Source: Bog-950 sp964423405
GTDB lineage: Bacteria; Bacteroidota; Bacteroidia; Chitinophagales; LD1
NCBI GenBank assembly: GCA_964423405.1
Contig: CAYREY010000017.1
Location: 1 to 64,000, forward strand
Direction of reading: 5' to 3'
Length of the DNA stretch: 64,000 nucleotides
Below, in pieces: positions 9,475-18,520 of this stretch (position 1 is its first letter; every line of letters starts with the position of its first letter). The notes beneath the pieces were generated by a model, which was not told where the DNA came from, ran no database searches, and worked only from the letters and a program-made list of their open reading frames with translations. Position numbers and translations under genes: made by a program.

Positions 9475-10097
9475 AAGAGCAACTTCTACCGGTATTGTTG
9501 TACGCTCATATTATAGCCGGCGGCACAGCTTTGGTAAGCGGGCTGGCAGCAATAGTAACCACCAAGGGCAACAAAGTGCACCGCCGTGCCGGCGTGGTTT
9601 ATTTTTATGCCATGCTACTAGTGGCGCTTAGTGCTTTTGTAATATCTATTGCCAAAAGCAATATGTTTTTGCTGGCTATATCCATATTCAGTTTTTACCT
9701 TACCTGGTTTGGTTACAGGGCTATTAAAAACCGGCAGGCAAAGTTTGTTTGGTACGATTGGGCGGTTGTTGTTTTTTCTGCCGCTACGGCCTTGTATATG
9801 ATTTACAGCCGAAACATAATATTGGTTGTCTTTGGTTTGATATTGGTAATGCTGGCATCGCGGAATGCACAGGCACAGCTTAGCGGAGAAGAAAAACTGA
9901 AAGAAGCCCGCCGGCTTCGCCTGCTGGCCCATTCGGGTAATATGCTGGGCTCGTACATAGCAACGGTTACTGCATTTGCGGTGGTGAACATAAATTTTGT
10001 TAAGCCGGGCTGGATTATATGGCTGCTGCCAACCGCACTGGGGCTGCCTGCTATCCTGTATTATAACCACAAATTAAAGGCAACATTGAAACAATAA
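9471..10097 (+). CDS. Small polytopic membrane protein, DUF2306-like
   Basis: A 208-aa protein with six or so hydrophobic segments, e.g. LLYAHIIAGGTALVSGLAAI, VVYFYAMLLVALSAFVISI and IWLLPTALGLPAILYY. Conserved-looking histidines in helix 1 (YAHI) and after it (KVHRRAGVVYF), plus LLAHSGNMLGSYIATVTAFAVVN, resemble DUF2306 and related putative haem- or quinone-linked membrane families. I start it at the ATG at 9471, which overlaps the DinB stop codon by ATGA, rather than the in-frame 9453. Function unknown. Confidence 0.75.
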   Translation: MKEQLLPVLLYAHIIAGGTALVSGLAAIVTTKGNKVHRRAGVVYFYAMLLVALSAFVISIAKSNMFLLAISIFSFYLTWFGYRAIKNRQAKFVWYDWAVVVFSAATALYMIYSRNIILVVFGLILVMLASRNAQAQLSGEEKLKEARRLRLLAHSGNMLGSYIATVTAFAVVNINFVKPGWIIWLLPTALGLPAILYYNHKLKATLKQ

Positions 10098-10102
10098 TCA
10101 GT

Positions 10103-10132
10103 TTTGCGCGAAAGGTTAAACTCCTATTTTCG
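10103..10132 (+). promoter_or_regulatory. Promoter of dsbD
   Basis: TTTG at 10103-10106, an 18-bp spacer and TATTTTCG at 10125-10132 (one mismatch to TAnnTTTG). The ATG at 10153 would give a 5' leader of about 15 nt. Confidence 0.45.
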
Positions 10133-10152
10133 TACTAAGTAAAAAGAACCCG

Positions 10153-12368
10153 ATGAGGAAGATAGTTGCTGTATGCTTACTTGCTGTTTTATTATGGCCA
10201 TTTGCCGCAGGCGCACAAATTGTTACACCCGTAAAATGGAGCTGGAAGGCCGAGCCAACCGCCAAAGGCGAATACAAGCTTACGTTTACGGCTAAGATAG
10301 ATGCCAAATGGCATACCTATAGCCAGTACATAGCCGATGGCGGCCCGGTAAAAACCACGTTTACCTTCGAAAAAAATCCGGCGGTAGAAGTAGTAGGTAA
10401 AACTACTGAGCGCGGCGGCAAAGTACACGATGGCCACGACCCGGTGTTTGATATGCAGCTGAAGTATTTTGAAGATGCCATGATATGCGAACAGGTGGTT
10501 AAAATAAAAGCTGATACCAAATTAAAGGGCACGCTTGAGTTTATGGCCTGCGACGACCACCAGTGCCTACCACCCGATTTGATAGAGTTTAGCTTTGATT
10601 TGAAAATGGAGCGTGGCGATGTAAAGCCTACCGACAATACTACCACCGGACAGGTGGGTACACCTAACGATCAGCAAAAATTTGATTCATCGGTACAGGC
10701 AGTTATTGGGCAGCAAATGGCAGGTGATTCGGCTACGGCTGCTGCAGTAGCAGGAACCGATAACAGGTTTGGCGAAGCACAGGCCAATTGCGGCGGGGCA
10801 GAAGAAGCAGGCGATAAAAGTCTTTGGGCAATTATACTGCTGGGTTTTGCTGGTGGATTGGTAGCCCTTATAACACCTTGCGTGTTCCCTATGATACCGT
10901 TGACGGTTTCTTTTTTTACCAAGCGCAGTGAAAGTAAATCCAAAGGCCGTTTCGAGGCTTTTTTTTATGGGTTTAGTATAGTGTTTATTTACTTTTTGCT
11001 AACCGTACCGTTTCTGCTGTTTAATGTATCGCCCGATACATTGAATGAAATTTCTACCGGTGCGCCGCTTAACGTAATCTTCTTTGTCATATTCGTGGTG
11101 TTTGCCTTTTCATTTTTTGGTTTTTACGAAATACAGCTACCAACCTTTATTGCCAACAAAGCCGATTCGGCTTCTAACGTAGGCGGGCTGGTAGGTATAT
11201 TTTTTATGGCCCTTACGCTGGCTATTGTATCGTTTTCATGTACCGGCCCTATAATTGGTTCGTTGCTGGTGGGCTCACTTAGTTCGGCCGGCGGTAAGCT
11301 TAACCTGGTAGCGGGTATGACCTCTTTTGGCCTGGCACTGGCCCTGCCATTTGGTTTGTTTGCATTGTTTCCGGGTATGATGAAATCGCTGCCAAAATCG
11401 GGCGGCTGGCTTAACTCGGTTAAAGTAGTGTTGGGTTTTGTTGAGTTGATATTTGCGTTCAAATTTTTATCGAACGCCGACCTGGTGGCACACTGGGGCA
11501 TACTTAAACGCGAAGTGTTTTTAGGTATATGGGCTATACTGGGTGCCGGTTTGTTTCTGTACCTTATTGGTAAGCTTAAATTTTCGCACGATTCGCCGGT
11601 GCAGAAGTTATCGCCGGTACGTATTGTTTCTGCTGCTATTGCCATTGCATTTACCGTNNNNNNNNNNNNNNNNNNNNNNNNNNNNNNNNNNNNNNNNNNN
11701 NNNNNNNNNNNNNNNNNNNNNNNNNNNNNNNNNNNNNNNNNNNNNNNNNNNNNNNNNAGAAGTTATCGCCGGTACGTATTGTTTCTGCTGCTATTGCCAT
11801 TGCATTTACCGTGTACACTGCATACGGTATAGCCGGTAACGACTTAAGGCTGTTTAGTGGTTTTCCTCCGCCAAAATCCTACTCGTACATTAAAGCCAAA
11901 CCGGTTATAGAGCCGATAAAGAATGATTACGAAACAGCGTTGGCTAAAGCAAAAGCAGAAGGTAAGCCGCTGATGATTGACTTTACCGGTTTTGCCTGTG
12001 TTAACTGCCGTAAAATGGAAGAGAATGTATGGCCCGATGCGAAAGTGCTGAAGCGCCTGAAAGAGAAGTATGTTATTGTATCGCTGTATGTAGATGACAA
12101 ACAGCCATTGCCCGATAGCGTGCAATATGTAAGCCCGGTAACCGGCAAAAAAATACGTACACTAGGTAACAAGTTCAGCGATATGCAGGCACGTTATTTT
12201 AAAGCCAATACCCAACCCTATTATGTATTGGTTTCGCCCGATGAAAAATTACTTACCCTGCCACGCGGCTATACACCCGATACAGATGAGTATGTTTCTT
12301 TTCTGGATTGTGGTATAAATACCTATAAGCAGATAAGCAACCGTACGTCGCTATTAAGCAATAATTGA
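10153..12368 (+). CDS. dsbD: Thiol:disulfide interchange protein DsbD (gene interrupted only by an assembly gap)
   Basis: Read across the gap, this is a 686-aa DsbD, which passes electrons from cytoplasmic thioredoxin to periplasmic thiol proteins. Order: signal peptide (MRKIVAVCLLAVLLWPFAAGAQ); periplasmic alpha domain with MACDDHQCLPP; polytopic CcdA-like core with Cys243 in TPCVFPMIP and Cys363 in SFSCTGPIIG; C-terminal thioredoxin domain with the CxxC pair Cys564-Val-Asn-Cys567 in FTGFACVNCRKM. The frame breaks at 100 Ns, but an identical 55-bp sequence flanks the gap. Removing Ns plus one copy (155 nt) joins the parts in frame (501 codons precede the join codon). The stop overlaps the convergent histidine kinase gene by 15 bp. 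Confidence 0.93.
11603..11812. other. Assembly gap (100 N at 11658-11757) flanked by an artificial 55-bp duplication
   Basis: The 55 bases at 11603-11657 and 11758-11812 are identical and abut the N run on each side. This is what scaffolding two contigs that overlap by one k-mer produces. The true sequence most likely has neither the N run nor the second copy. Confidence 0.93.
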
Positions 12369-14150
12369 TTGCGGAAATACCAGGCGGAAAATAGTGCCGC
12401 CACCGGGGTTGTCGCTTATGTAAATACGGCCGTTCATACTATCTACTATTTTTTTGCAGATAGTAAGCCCTACACCCGAACCGGTATATTGTTTTTCGGT
12501 TTGCACGCGGTGGAAAATCTGAAATACTTTTTCTCGGCTGCTTTCGGGTATGCCAATACCGTTATCGATAATGGTTATTTCAAGCTCACCCTTTTTAACT
12601 GCCGAGTTGATAGATACAACCGGATGTTCGCTTTCGTTGTATTTAATACCGTTGCCTATCAGGTTCTGTAACAGTTGCAGCATTTGCGTGCGGTCGGCTG
12701 TTATTTCGGGCAGCGAAGAATTTAATATGCTGCCATTTTTCTCTTTCAGCAGCGCATCCAGGTTTAGTTTAATCTCCTCTATTACGTTGTTTAGTTTAAC
12801 CCTTTCTATGCGCGGGTTGGCATCTACTTTGGCCAATCGCAGCAGGTCCACTATCAGTTGGTCCATACGCTTGGCACCATCAATAGCAAAGCCTATAAAC
12901 TCATTTTGCTGCTCGGTAAGGTGGCCGTTAAGGCTGCGCTTGGTAAGGTTCATGTACGAGGTTATCATACGCAGCGGTTCGCGTAAATCGTGCGATGCCA
13001 CATGCGCAAACTGTTTCAGCTCGTTGTTAGATACCTCCAGCTTGTACACGTATTTTTTTATCTCTTCGTTTTTCTCTTTCAGTATGGCCGCCTCTTTTTC
13101 CTGTTGCTCGGTTTCAAACTCTTTTTTGGCGCGCGTAAGGGCATTGGTTTTTTCAATATCGAAAAAGTACCTCAGGCTTTCGGTATAGTTGCGCTGGTAT
13201 TTCCAGGCCAGTTCATACTGGTTGGTTTCGCCCAAAAACTTCGATAGCAGTTCATATACATGCGATAGCTCGCGTTTATTTTCCAACCGGTTAAATAACT
13301 CTTCTGCCTCCAGCAGGCGTTTTATACCCTGCTGATGGTTGCCGCTGGCGCACAGGGCTTCGCCCAGGTTGGTTTTTACCATGGCTGTTTCGTACGCCAT
13401 GTTTTTACTGTCGTAATAATCCAGCGATTCGTTCAGGTAGCTAAGTGCATCATCAAACTTTTTGATGCGCAGGTGCATAATACCTATGTTGGCCTTGCTG
13501 AGGGCAATGCTGTACTCATCGCCGGTTTGCTCATCTATTTTAAGTGCCTTAAATAATATTTCTATAGCTCTGTAAAACTCTTCGCGGCGTTCGAAATAGC
13601 CGGCATACGACACATAGCTTTTAGAAAGTTTGAAGAGGTTGTTGGTTTCTTCAAAAATAGAGATGGCCCGCACGAAGTAATCTTCGGCAGATATGTTCAA
13701 CTGCGACTCGCTTAGCAGTACCGATACATTCAGATAAAACGAACCGAGAAAATTCTTTTCGCGTTTAGATAAATCTGTTTTAGCCTCCAGCTGTTTAAGG
13801 CCTTTCATATAGCTTTCCTGAGCGGCAAATACCTCGCCTTTTAATTGGTACGAGTTGCCGAGGGTCATGTACATTTTGTACGATATATCGCTAATGTCGC
13901 AGGTGTTGCTACAGGCCAGCGCCTCGTGGCACAGTTCTATCGATTTGTCGTAGTTATTGGCTACCAGGCAATGGTAAAAGGCCTGTATGTATTTGGCATG
14001 TGCAAAGTGTTTGGGGTTGCCGCTTTCCAGGGCCATATCCATAGCCTTATCGGCAAACTGCAGGGCGTCGGTATTACGGCGCTCTACCAGCTGCTCGGCT
14101 TGCAGTATCAGCTGCTCAAGGTCTATAGATGGTTCTGGTGACAAATTCAT
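12354..14150 (-). CDS. Cytoplasmic TPR-containing sensor histidine kinase
   Basis: A 598-aa protein with no membrane segment. Residues 1 to about 320 are helical repeats of TPR type (e.g. SYQLKGEVFAAQESYMKGLKQLE, ALSKANIGIMHLRIKKFDDALSYLNESLDYY). A coiled coil follows (about residues 330-370, AKKEFETEQQEKEAAILKEKNEEIKKY). The HisKA domain has phospho-acceptor His387 in ASHDLREPLRM. The HATPase domain shows the N box (LQNLIGNGIKYNESEHP), G1 (IDNGIGIP) and G2 (GSGVGLTICKKIV). Such kinases sense cytoplasmic signals or partners through the TPRs. No response regulator is adjacent, so it is an orphan here; the OmpR-type regulator at 41033 is too far to assume pairing. Confidence 0.92.
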   Translation of the reverse strand: MNLSPEPSIDLEQLILQAEQLVERRNTDALQFADKAMDMALESGNPKHFAHAKYIQAFYHCLVANNYDKSIELCHEALACSNTCDISDISYKMYMTLGNSYQLKGEVFAAQESYMKGLKQLEAKTDLSKREKNFLGSFYLNVSVLLSESQLNISAEDYFVRAISIFEETNNLFKLSKSYVSYAGYFERREEFYRAIEILFKALKIDEQTGDEYSIALSKANIGIMHLRIKKFDDALSYLNESLDYYDSKNMAYETAMVKTNLGEALCASGNHQQGIKRLLEAEELFNRLENKRELSHVYELLSKFLGETNQYELAWKYQRNYTESLRYFFDIEKTNALTRAKKEFETEQQEKEAAILKEKNEEIKKYVYKLEVSNNELKQFAHVASHDLREPLRMITSYMNLTKRSLNGHLTEQQNEFIGFAIDGAKRMDQLIVDLLRLAKVDANPRIERVKLNNVIEEIKLNLDALLKEKNGSILNSSLPEITADRTQMLQLLQNLIGNGIKYNESEHPVVSINSAVKKGELEITIIDNGIGIPESSREKVFQIFHRVQTEKQYTGSGVGLTICKKIVDSMNGRIYISDNPGGGTIFRLVFPQSIIA

Positions 14151-14268
14151 ACACTTAAGGTTAACTATGCGTTACGTAAAACGTTATACACAGGTTACAA
14201 AGTTGCCAAAAAATTTATTTTCAATTATTTATCAAAGGGCATTGGGCTAACCTTACTATCTTGCACGC

Positions 14269-15465
14269 ATGCAATTAGCGGGTATAGATATTGAGTTTAT
14301 CATATTTGGACTAACACTGGCCGGTGTGGCGCTGTTCCACACCAAAACATTACAGGTGGCGGTAACCGGCTTAGTGGCAGTTTGTTTATACAAACTGTTT
14401 TTAACCGATTTTAATTTTTTGCTGCATGCCCAACATGAGTGGCGGGGGGTATTAAACCTTTTTGGGCTGCTGATAGGGTTTACTGTATTGGCCGACCACT
14501 TTGAGCATAGTGGTATACCAGCCATATTGCCCCGTTACCTGCCAGATAACTGGACCGGACCGTTTTTACTGTTGGTGCTGGTGTTTGTGCTTTCGGCATT
14601 TTTAGACAGCATAGCTGCGGTAATGATAGGTGGTGGTATTGCCCACACTATTTTTCGCAAAAAGGTACACATAGGGTATGTGGTAGGCATAGTTGCTGCC
14701 AGCAATGCAGGGGGCAGCGGTAGTGTATTGGGCAACATAACCACCACCATGATGTGGGTAGAAGGGGTGGCCGCCACCGATGTGTTACATGCTTACATGG
14801 CTGCGGTACCGGCGCTTATGATAGCTGGCCTGGCAGCTTCGCTGCAGCAGCACAAGCATCAGCCAATTATGAAAGATGCTATTAGTAATGTAACTATTAG
14901 CAAACGCCGGTTGCTTGTAAGCTTTATGATATTGCTGGGCGCTATTGTTACCAATATATTTTTCGATTTGCCGGTGTTGGGCGTTTGGATGGCTATAGCC
15001 ATAGGTTCGTTTATTATTAAAACACACTGGCATGTATGTAAAGAAGCTTTGCCCGGTGCGTTGTTTTTGCTGGCCCTGGTTTTAAGCGCCAGTATGATGC
15101 CTGTAAACCAACTACCAGCGGCAAGCTGGCAAACTGCTTTCGGGTTGGGTTTTGTATCGGCCGTGTTTGATAACATACCGCTTACCAAACTGGCGCTTGC
15201 ACAGGGCGGTTACGATTGGGGCGTGTTGGCTTTTACCGTAGGTTTTGGCGGCAGTATTATATGGTTTGGCTCATCGGCGGGTGTAGCTATATGCGGTATA
15301 TTCAAGCAGGCGCAAAATGTAAAATTATGGCTACAGGGTGGCTGGTATGTAGTGCTGGCTTATGTGGTTGCATTTTTTATTATGCTGGGTACACTGGGCT
15401 GGCAACCACACCCGCCACACAAAAACACTACCACTACTACCGAAACCGTTGCGCCTGCACATTAA
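14269..15465 (+). CDS. Ion transporter superfamily membrane protein (citrate/Na+:H+ antiporter-like)
   Basis: A 398-aa protein with about eleven membrane helices. Segments such as HEWRGVLNLFGLLIGFTVLADHFEHSGIP, FVLSAFLDSIAAVMIGGGIAHTIF, AASNAGGSGSVLGNITTTMMW and SAVFDNIPLTKLAL follow the two-fold inverted hairpin plan of the ion transporter superfamily (NhaD, ArsB, CitM-like), with the discontinuous-helix motifs SNAGG and FDNIPLT. The substrate (H+/Na+ exchange or a carboxylate) cannot be decided. The C-terminal tail (THKNTTTTTE-like, Thr-rich) is soluble. Confidence 0.8.
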   Translation: MQLAGIDIEFIIFGLTLAGVALFHTKTLQVAVTGLVAVCLYKLFLTDFNFLLHAQHEWRGVLNLFGLLIGFTVLADHFEHSGIPAILPRYLPDNWTGPFLLLVLVFVLSAFLDSIAAVMIGGGIAHTIFRKKVHIGYVVGIVAASNAGGSGSVLGNITTTMMWVEGVAATDVLHAYMAAVPALMIAGLAASLQQHKHQPIMKDAISNVTISKRRLLVSFMILLGAIVTNIFFDLPVLGVWMAIAIGSFIIKTHWHVCKEALPGALFLLALVLSASMMPVNQLPAASWQTAFGLGFVSAVFDNIPLTKLALAQGGYDWGVLAFTVGFGGSIIWFGSSAGVAICGIFKQAQNVKLWLQGGWYVVLAYVVAFFIMLGTLGWQPHPPHKNTTTTTETVAPAH

Positions 15466-15521
15466 TTTAAACGGTTGGCGGTTTTGTCGCTTTAGCTGCA
15501 CAGTATAGCTACACTTAACAT

Positions 15522-15559
15522 AGGGGTAGTGTATTTGTATTTGCCCCGTAACTACCCCT
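15522..15559. promoter_or_regulatory. Perfect 9-bp inverted repeat upstream of the arginase-like gene
   Basis: AGGGGTAGT (15522-15530) and ACTACCCCT (15551-15559) form a perfect inverted repeat separated by 20 bp, ending 28 bp before the ATG at 15588. It may be an operator or a stem in the 5' leader. There is no T-run, so a terminator is unlikely. Confidence 0.4.
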
Positions 15560-15587
15560 TGCCACAGCGGGCGTCTATCTTCACGGC

Positions 15588-16754
15588 ATGATATACGATT
15601 TCCTCACTCCGCTCGATAAGGATAACCTGCTGCAAAACCAGGAACTGCACCCCGGGCAAATAGGCAACTACGTTTTTATTTATGATGGCACCGAACCAGA
15701 GATAGGTTGGTATGATATTGCCATAATAGGAGTAGAGGAAGACCGTGGCTCGGTGGGCAACACCGGTTCGGCTAAAGGACCCGACCAGGTGCGCCGCGAA
15801 TTTTACAAGCTGTTTCTGCCACCGGTAGAAAAGGAATTTCATGTAATAGACCTGGGCAACATTAAGCCCGGCGATACCGTGCGCGATACTTATTTTGCGT
15901 TGGCATCGGTAGTGTTGGAGATGCTGGTGCATAAAGTAGTGCCGATAATAATTGGTGGTAGTAACGATTTGGCATTTGGCCAGTACATAGGTTACAAAGG
16001 GCTGCAAACGCTTATTAATGTAGTAAACATAGATGAGCGGCTGGATATGTTTGAGAAGGTAAACAACCAAGCCGACTCCTCATCGTTTGTAATGGATATA
16101 CTTACCCATACGCCCAACTACCTGTTCAACTATTCGCACCTGGGCTACCAGACTTACCTGAACGATTCGAAAGCTATAGAGATGCTGGAGAGCCTGAACT
16201 TTGACTGCCACCGGTTGGGTTTGGTGCGTGCCAACCTGGAAGATGTAGAGCCTGTACTGCGCGATGCAGATATGCTTACTATTGATATTTCGGCTATACG
16301 CCAGGCCGATGCACCGGCACATGCACAGGCTTCGCCGAACGGATTTACCGGTGAGGAACTTTGCCAGATAACCCGCTATGCCGGGTTAAGCGATAAGCTG
16401 ACTTCTATTGGCTTTTATGAAATGAACCCCGGCTATGATAATAACCGGCAAACCGCGCAACTGGTAGCACAAATGATGTGGTATTTTGTAGAAGGCTTCT
16501 ACTCAAGAGTGGGCGATTATCCGTTAACGCTGGAAGAGCACCTGAAATTTAATGTGCATATAGAGGATAGTGACCATGACCTTATATTCTGGAAGAGCCG
16601 TAAAACCGAGCGCTGGTGGATGGAGTTGCCATTTGGCGATAAAGAAAAATTTGGCCGCCACCAACTGGTGCCCTGCTCATACCGCGATTATGAACTGGCC
16701 TGCGAGCAGGAGTTACCCGACCGCTGGATGAAAGCCTATACCAAGCTGGTATAA
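15588..16754 (+). CDS. Arginase/ureohydrolase-fold protein with altered metal site
   Basis: A 388-aa protein of the ureohydrolase (arginase, agmatinase, formimidoylglutamase) fold: ALGNTGSAKGPDQVRREFYKL-like entry, VVPIIIGGSNDLAFGQY, INVVNIDERLD and LTIDISAIRQADAPAHA. Active members bind two Mn ions through a His in GGxH, the D-x-H-x-D motif and a later D-x-D. Here these read GGSN (Asn126), D149-E-R151-L-D153 and D233-I-S235, so three of six ligands are substituted (His to Asn, His to Arg, Asp to Ser). The fold is clear; classic ureohydrolase chemistry is doubtful. Bacteroidota relatives are often labelled formimidoylglutamase. No histidine-degradation genes are nearby. Confidence 0.8.
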   Translation: MIYDFLTPLDKDNLLQNQELHPGQIGNYVFIYDGTEPEIGWYDIAIIGVEEDRGSVGNTGSAKGPDQVRREFYKLFLPPVEKEFHVIDLGNIKPGDTVRDTYFALASVVLEMLVHKVVPIIIGGSNDLAFGQYIGYKGLQTLINVVNIDERLDMFEKVNNQADSSSFVMDILTHTPNYLFNYSHLGYQTYLNDSKAIEMLESLNFDCHRLGLVRANLEDVEPVLRDADMLTIDISAIRQADAPAHAQASPNGFTGEELCQITRYAGLSDKLTSIGFYEMNPGYDNNRQTAQLVAQMMWYFVEGFYSRVGDYPLTLEEHLKFNVHIEDSDHDLIFWKSRKTERWWMELPFGDKEKFGRHQLVPCSYRDYELACEQELPDRWMKAYTKLV

Positions 16755-16763
16755 CGTATAAAT

Positions 16764-16794
16764 AAAAAATGCCGGATAAAGTCCGGCATTTTTG
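16764..16794. terminator. Bidirectional terminator between convergent genes
   Basis: AAAAATGCCGGA and TCCGGCATTTTT pair around a 5-nt loop, giving A- and T-runs on both sides. It serves the arginase-like gene (+) and the OmpA-domain gene (-). Confidence 0.85.
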
Positions 16795-16815
16795 TTTTAC
16801 AGGTTCAAGGTTGGT

Positions 16816-18396
16816 CTATAGGTTTATTTCTTTAATAGCTTTTTCCAGTTCGGCGGCGGTAACCTCTTTATACTCCAGTTTGCTGTGTGCCCCCTTTGCT
16901 GTATTGCCCTCGCTGATAGCCAGCATTATTTTGCCGTTTACGTTGCGGGTGCATACTATTATTACATCTTCGTTAGCAGGTATTTTTCTGAAAATATAGT
17001 TGCCGGCTTTCTGCGCCTGCATAGTAGCGTTGTAATCGCTGTTCCAGTATTCGTTAATAAAAAACGATTTATATTTTTTCATAAGTATCCGCACATTAGC
17101 ATCGGGTATGGTTTGCACGGTATAGTCGGTTAGCTTATTATTCATGAAACGGTCGCAGTTTATCCAACCCAGTTTAGCCGATGACAGGATTATTTTATCA
17201 GTTCCATAATCTGCGCTAAACTCACTGCCAACCCCCGGTACCCAGGTGTTGCCGGTACCTATCTGAGCAGTAGCCGCAGCATCTTCGGCATATCGGTCGA
17301 AATAAAATTCAATCTTCGATTCAAAATCCAGCGGCTTGAATTTTGCCGGCAGTAAAGCACGAATGTATTTTGTAAACGCCTGGCGGCAATCTATACCGCG
17401 TATGCCCTGTATTTTGCTGATAGAGATAATACCCTCTTTGGTTATATCAACTTCGGCATAAGCACTATCCAGGCAATTGGTTAGGTTATACTTATCTCTT
17501 AAGCGGTCATCATTCAATGCGTTCCAGGTATTATCACCCAGTTGCTCGTACACATCGCCAATTACCCAAATGTTCCAGCCCGAAGTTAAGGCTGCACTGC
17601 CTGTGGGTGCCTCTTTGGCCTCTATTACCACATCGGTTGCTGCCGGTGCCGGTACGGTCCAGTTCATTTGAAAGCCGGTTGTTCTTTCGCCCTGAAAAAA
17701 CCTGAAATCTTTGTTCATGTTTTTACGCGGAAAGCTGAATTTTAAAGGCAGTGCCGGTTCAACTTTTTCTCCATTTGCTTCGGCTGTTATATGTAGCATT
17801 CCGGCACTTTCTATAGGTACACCGTTGCAGGTAGTGCTCAGGTTGGCCGATAGTATAGCTGCAGGGCTATAGTATTCGCTTACTTTAAGCAGTACTTTCT
17901 TTCCTGTAAATGCACCGGCTGGTATATCAATTTGTGTGCCCTCGCGGCAGGTAACGGTGTTGGCGCGGGTAGCATCTACCTCGTAAAACTGTACCGGTGT
18001 TTTTATGCGCAGTAGTGGGTCGCTTACCCAGCTTATTTCTACCCGCCGGTTTAATTGCTGCTCTGCTTCGCCGTTGTTGGCATTTACAGGTTTTGTTTCG
18101 CCAAAATTCAATGCTTCAATCTTTATAGCGGGGTCCATACCTGTAACAAGTTGTTTAATGGCATTAACCCTTCTGTTGGCAAGGTCAGTATTATAGGCTT
18201 CGCTGCCCTGGTCGTCGGTATGGCCCTGTAGCAATACCATGTCGGCATTTTTAAGGGCTTGTATTTTTTTTAGCTCCGCTGCATTTACTGTTGCTTTGTC
18301 TTTATCGAAGTAAATAGTGGTTTTTTGTACCTGGCCGGCAAAAGCGGCGTACACGGCTGCCATTAGTAGCAGTAACAATTGAATTTTCCTTTTCAT
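16816..18396 (-). CDS. Exported protein with N-terminal OmpA-like peptidoglycan-binding domain
   Basis: A 526-aa protein with a Sec signal peptide (MKRKIQLLLLLMAAVYAAFAG). Directly after it (about residues 25-130) comes an OmpA-C domain: TTIYFDKDKATVNAAELKKI, LLQGHTDDQGSEAYNTDLANRRVNAIKQ and LNRRVEISW. The usual order in exported OmpA proteins is reversed, as the peptidoglycan-binding domain normally sits at the C-terminus. The remaining 390 residues are not recognised; they include DIPAGAFTGKKVLLKVSEYY, which recalls ZU5/DUF-type beta domains of large surface proteins. It is transcribed divergently from the ECF sigma gene with 124 bp between, which suggests it could be under control of that sigma/anti-sigma pair. 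Confidence 0.85.
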   Translation of the reverse strand: MKRKIQLLLLLMAAVYAAFAGQVQKTTIYFDKDKATVNAAELKKIQALKNADMVLLQGHTDDQGSEAYNTDLANRRVNAIKQLVTGMDPAIKIEALNFGETKPVNANNGEAEQQLNRRVEISWVSDPLLRIKTPVQFYEVDATRANTVTCREGTQIDIPAGAFTGKKVLLKVSEYYSPAAILSANLSTTCNGVPIESAGMLHITAEANGEKVEPALPLKFSFPRKNMNKDFRFFQGERTTGFQMNWTVPAPAATDVVIEAKEAPTGSAALTSGWNIWVIGDVYEQLGDNTWNALNDDRLRDKYNLTNCLDSAYAEVDITKEGIISISKIQGIRGIDCRQAFTKYIRALLPAKFKPLDFESKIEFYFDRYAEDAAATAQIGTGNTWVPGVGSEFSADYGTDKIILSSAKLGWINCDRFMNNKLTDYTVQTIPDANVRILMKKYKSFFINEYWNSDYNATMQAQKAGNYIFRKIPANEDVIIVCTRNVNGKIMLAISEGNTAKGAHSKLEYKEVTAAELEKAIKEINL

Positions 18397-18452
18397 ATAA
18401 ATTTTTTGTGGTTAAAAATTATTTTCATGGTTAAATACCTGTGGTGGCAGCC

Positions 18453-18494
18453 AGGTAACCCACCCAAAAAATATTTTCTTAAACAGGGTTACCT
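18453..18494. promoter_or_regulatory. Inverted repeat in the divergent OmpA / ECF sigma intergenic region
   Basis: AGGTAACCC (18453-18461) and GGGTTACCT (18486-18494) form a perfect 9-bp inverted repeat with a 24-bp spacer. It lies between two divergent genes, a natural position for an operator or a sigma-factor recognition site serving both directions. Confidence 0.4.
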
Positions 18495-18520
18495 TTAGTA
18501 TGCAGCAGGTATAAACAGTA

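Noticed and set aside
10153..12368. dsbD as a pseudogene with a premature end
   Set aside because: The interruption is the N gap with an identical 55-bp flank; collapsing it gives one intact in-frame gene.
12550..13188. Ser-rich open frame on the plus strand antisense to the histidine kinase
   Set aside because: Composition is typical of an antisense shadow and the kinase motifs are on the other strand.
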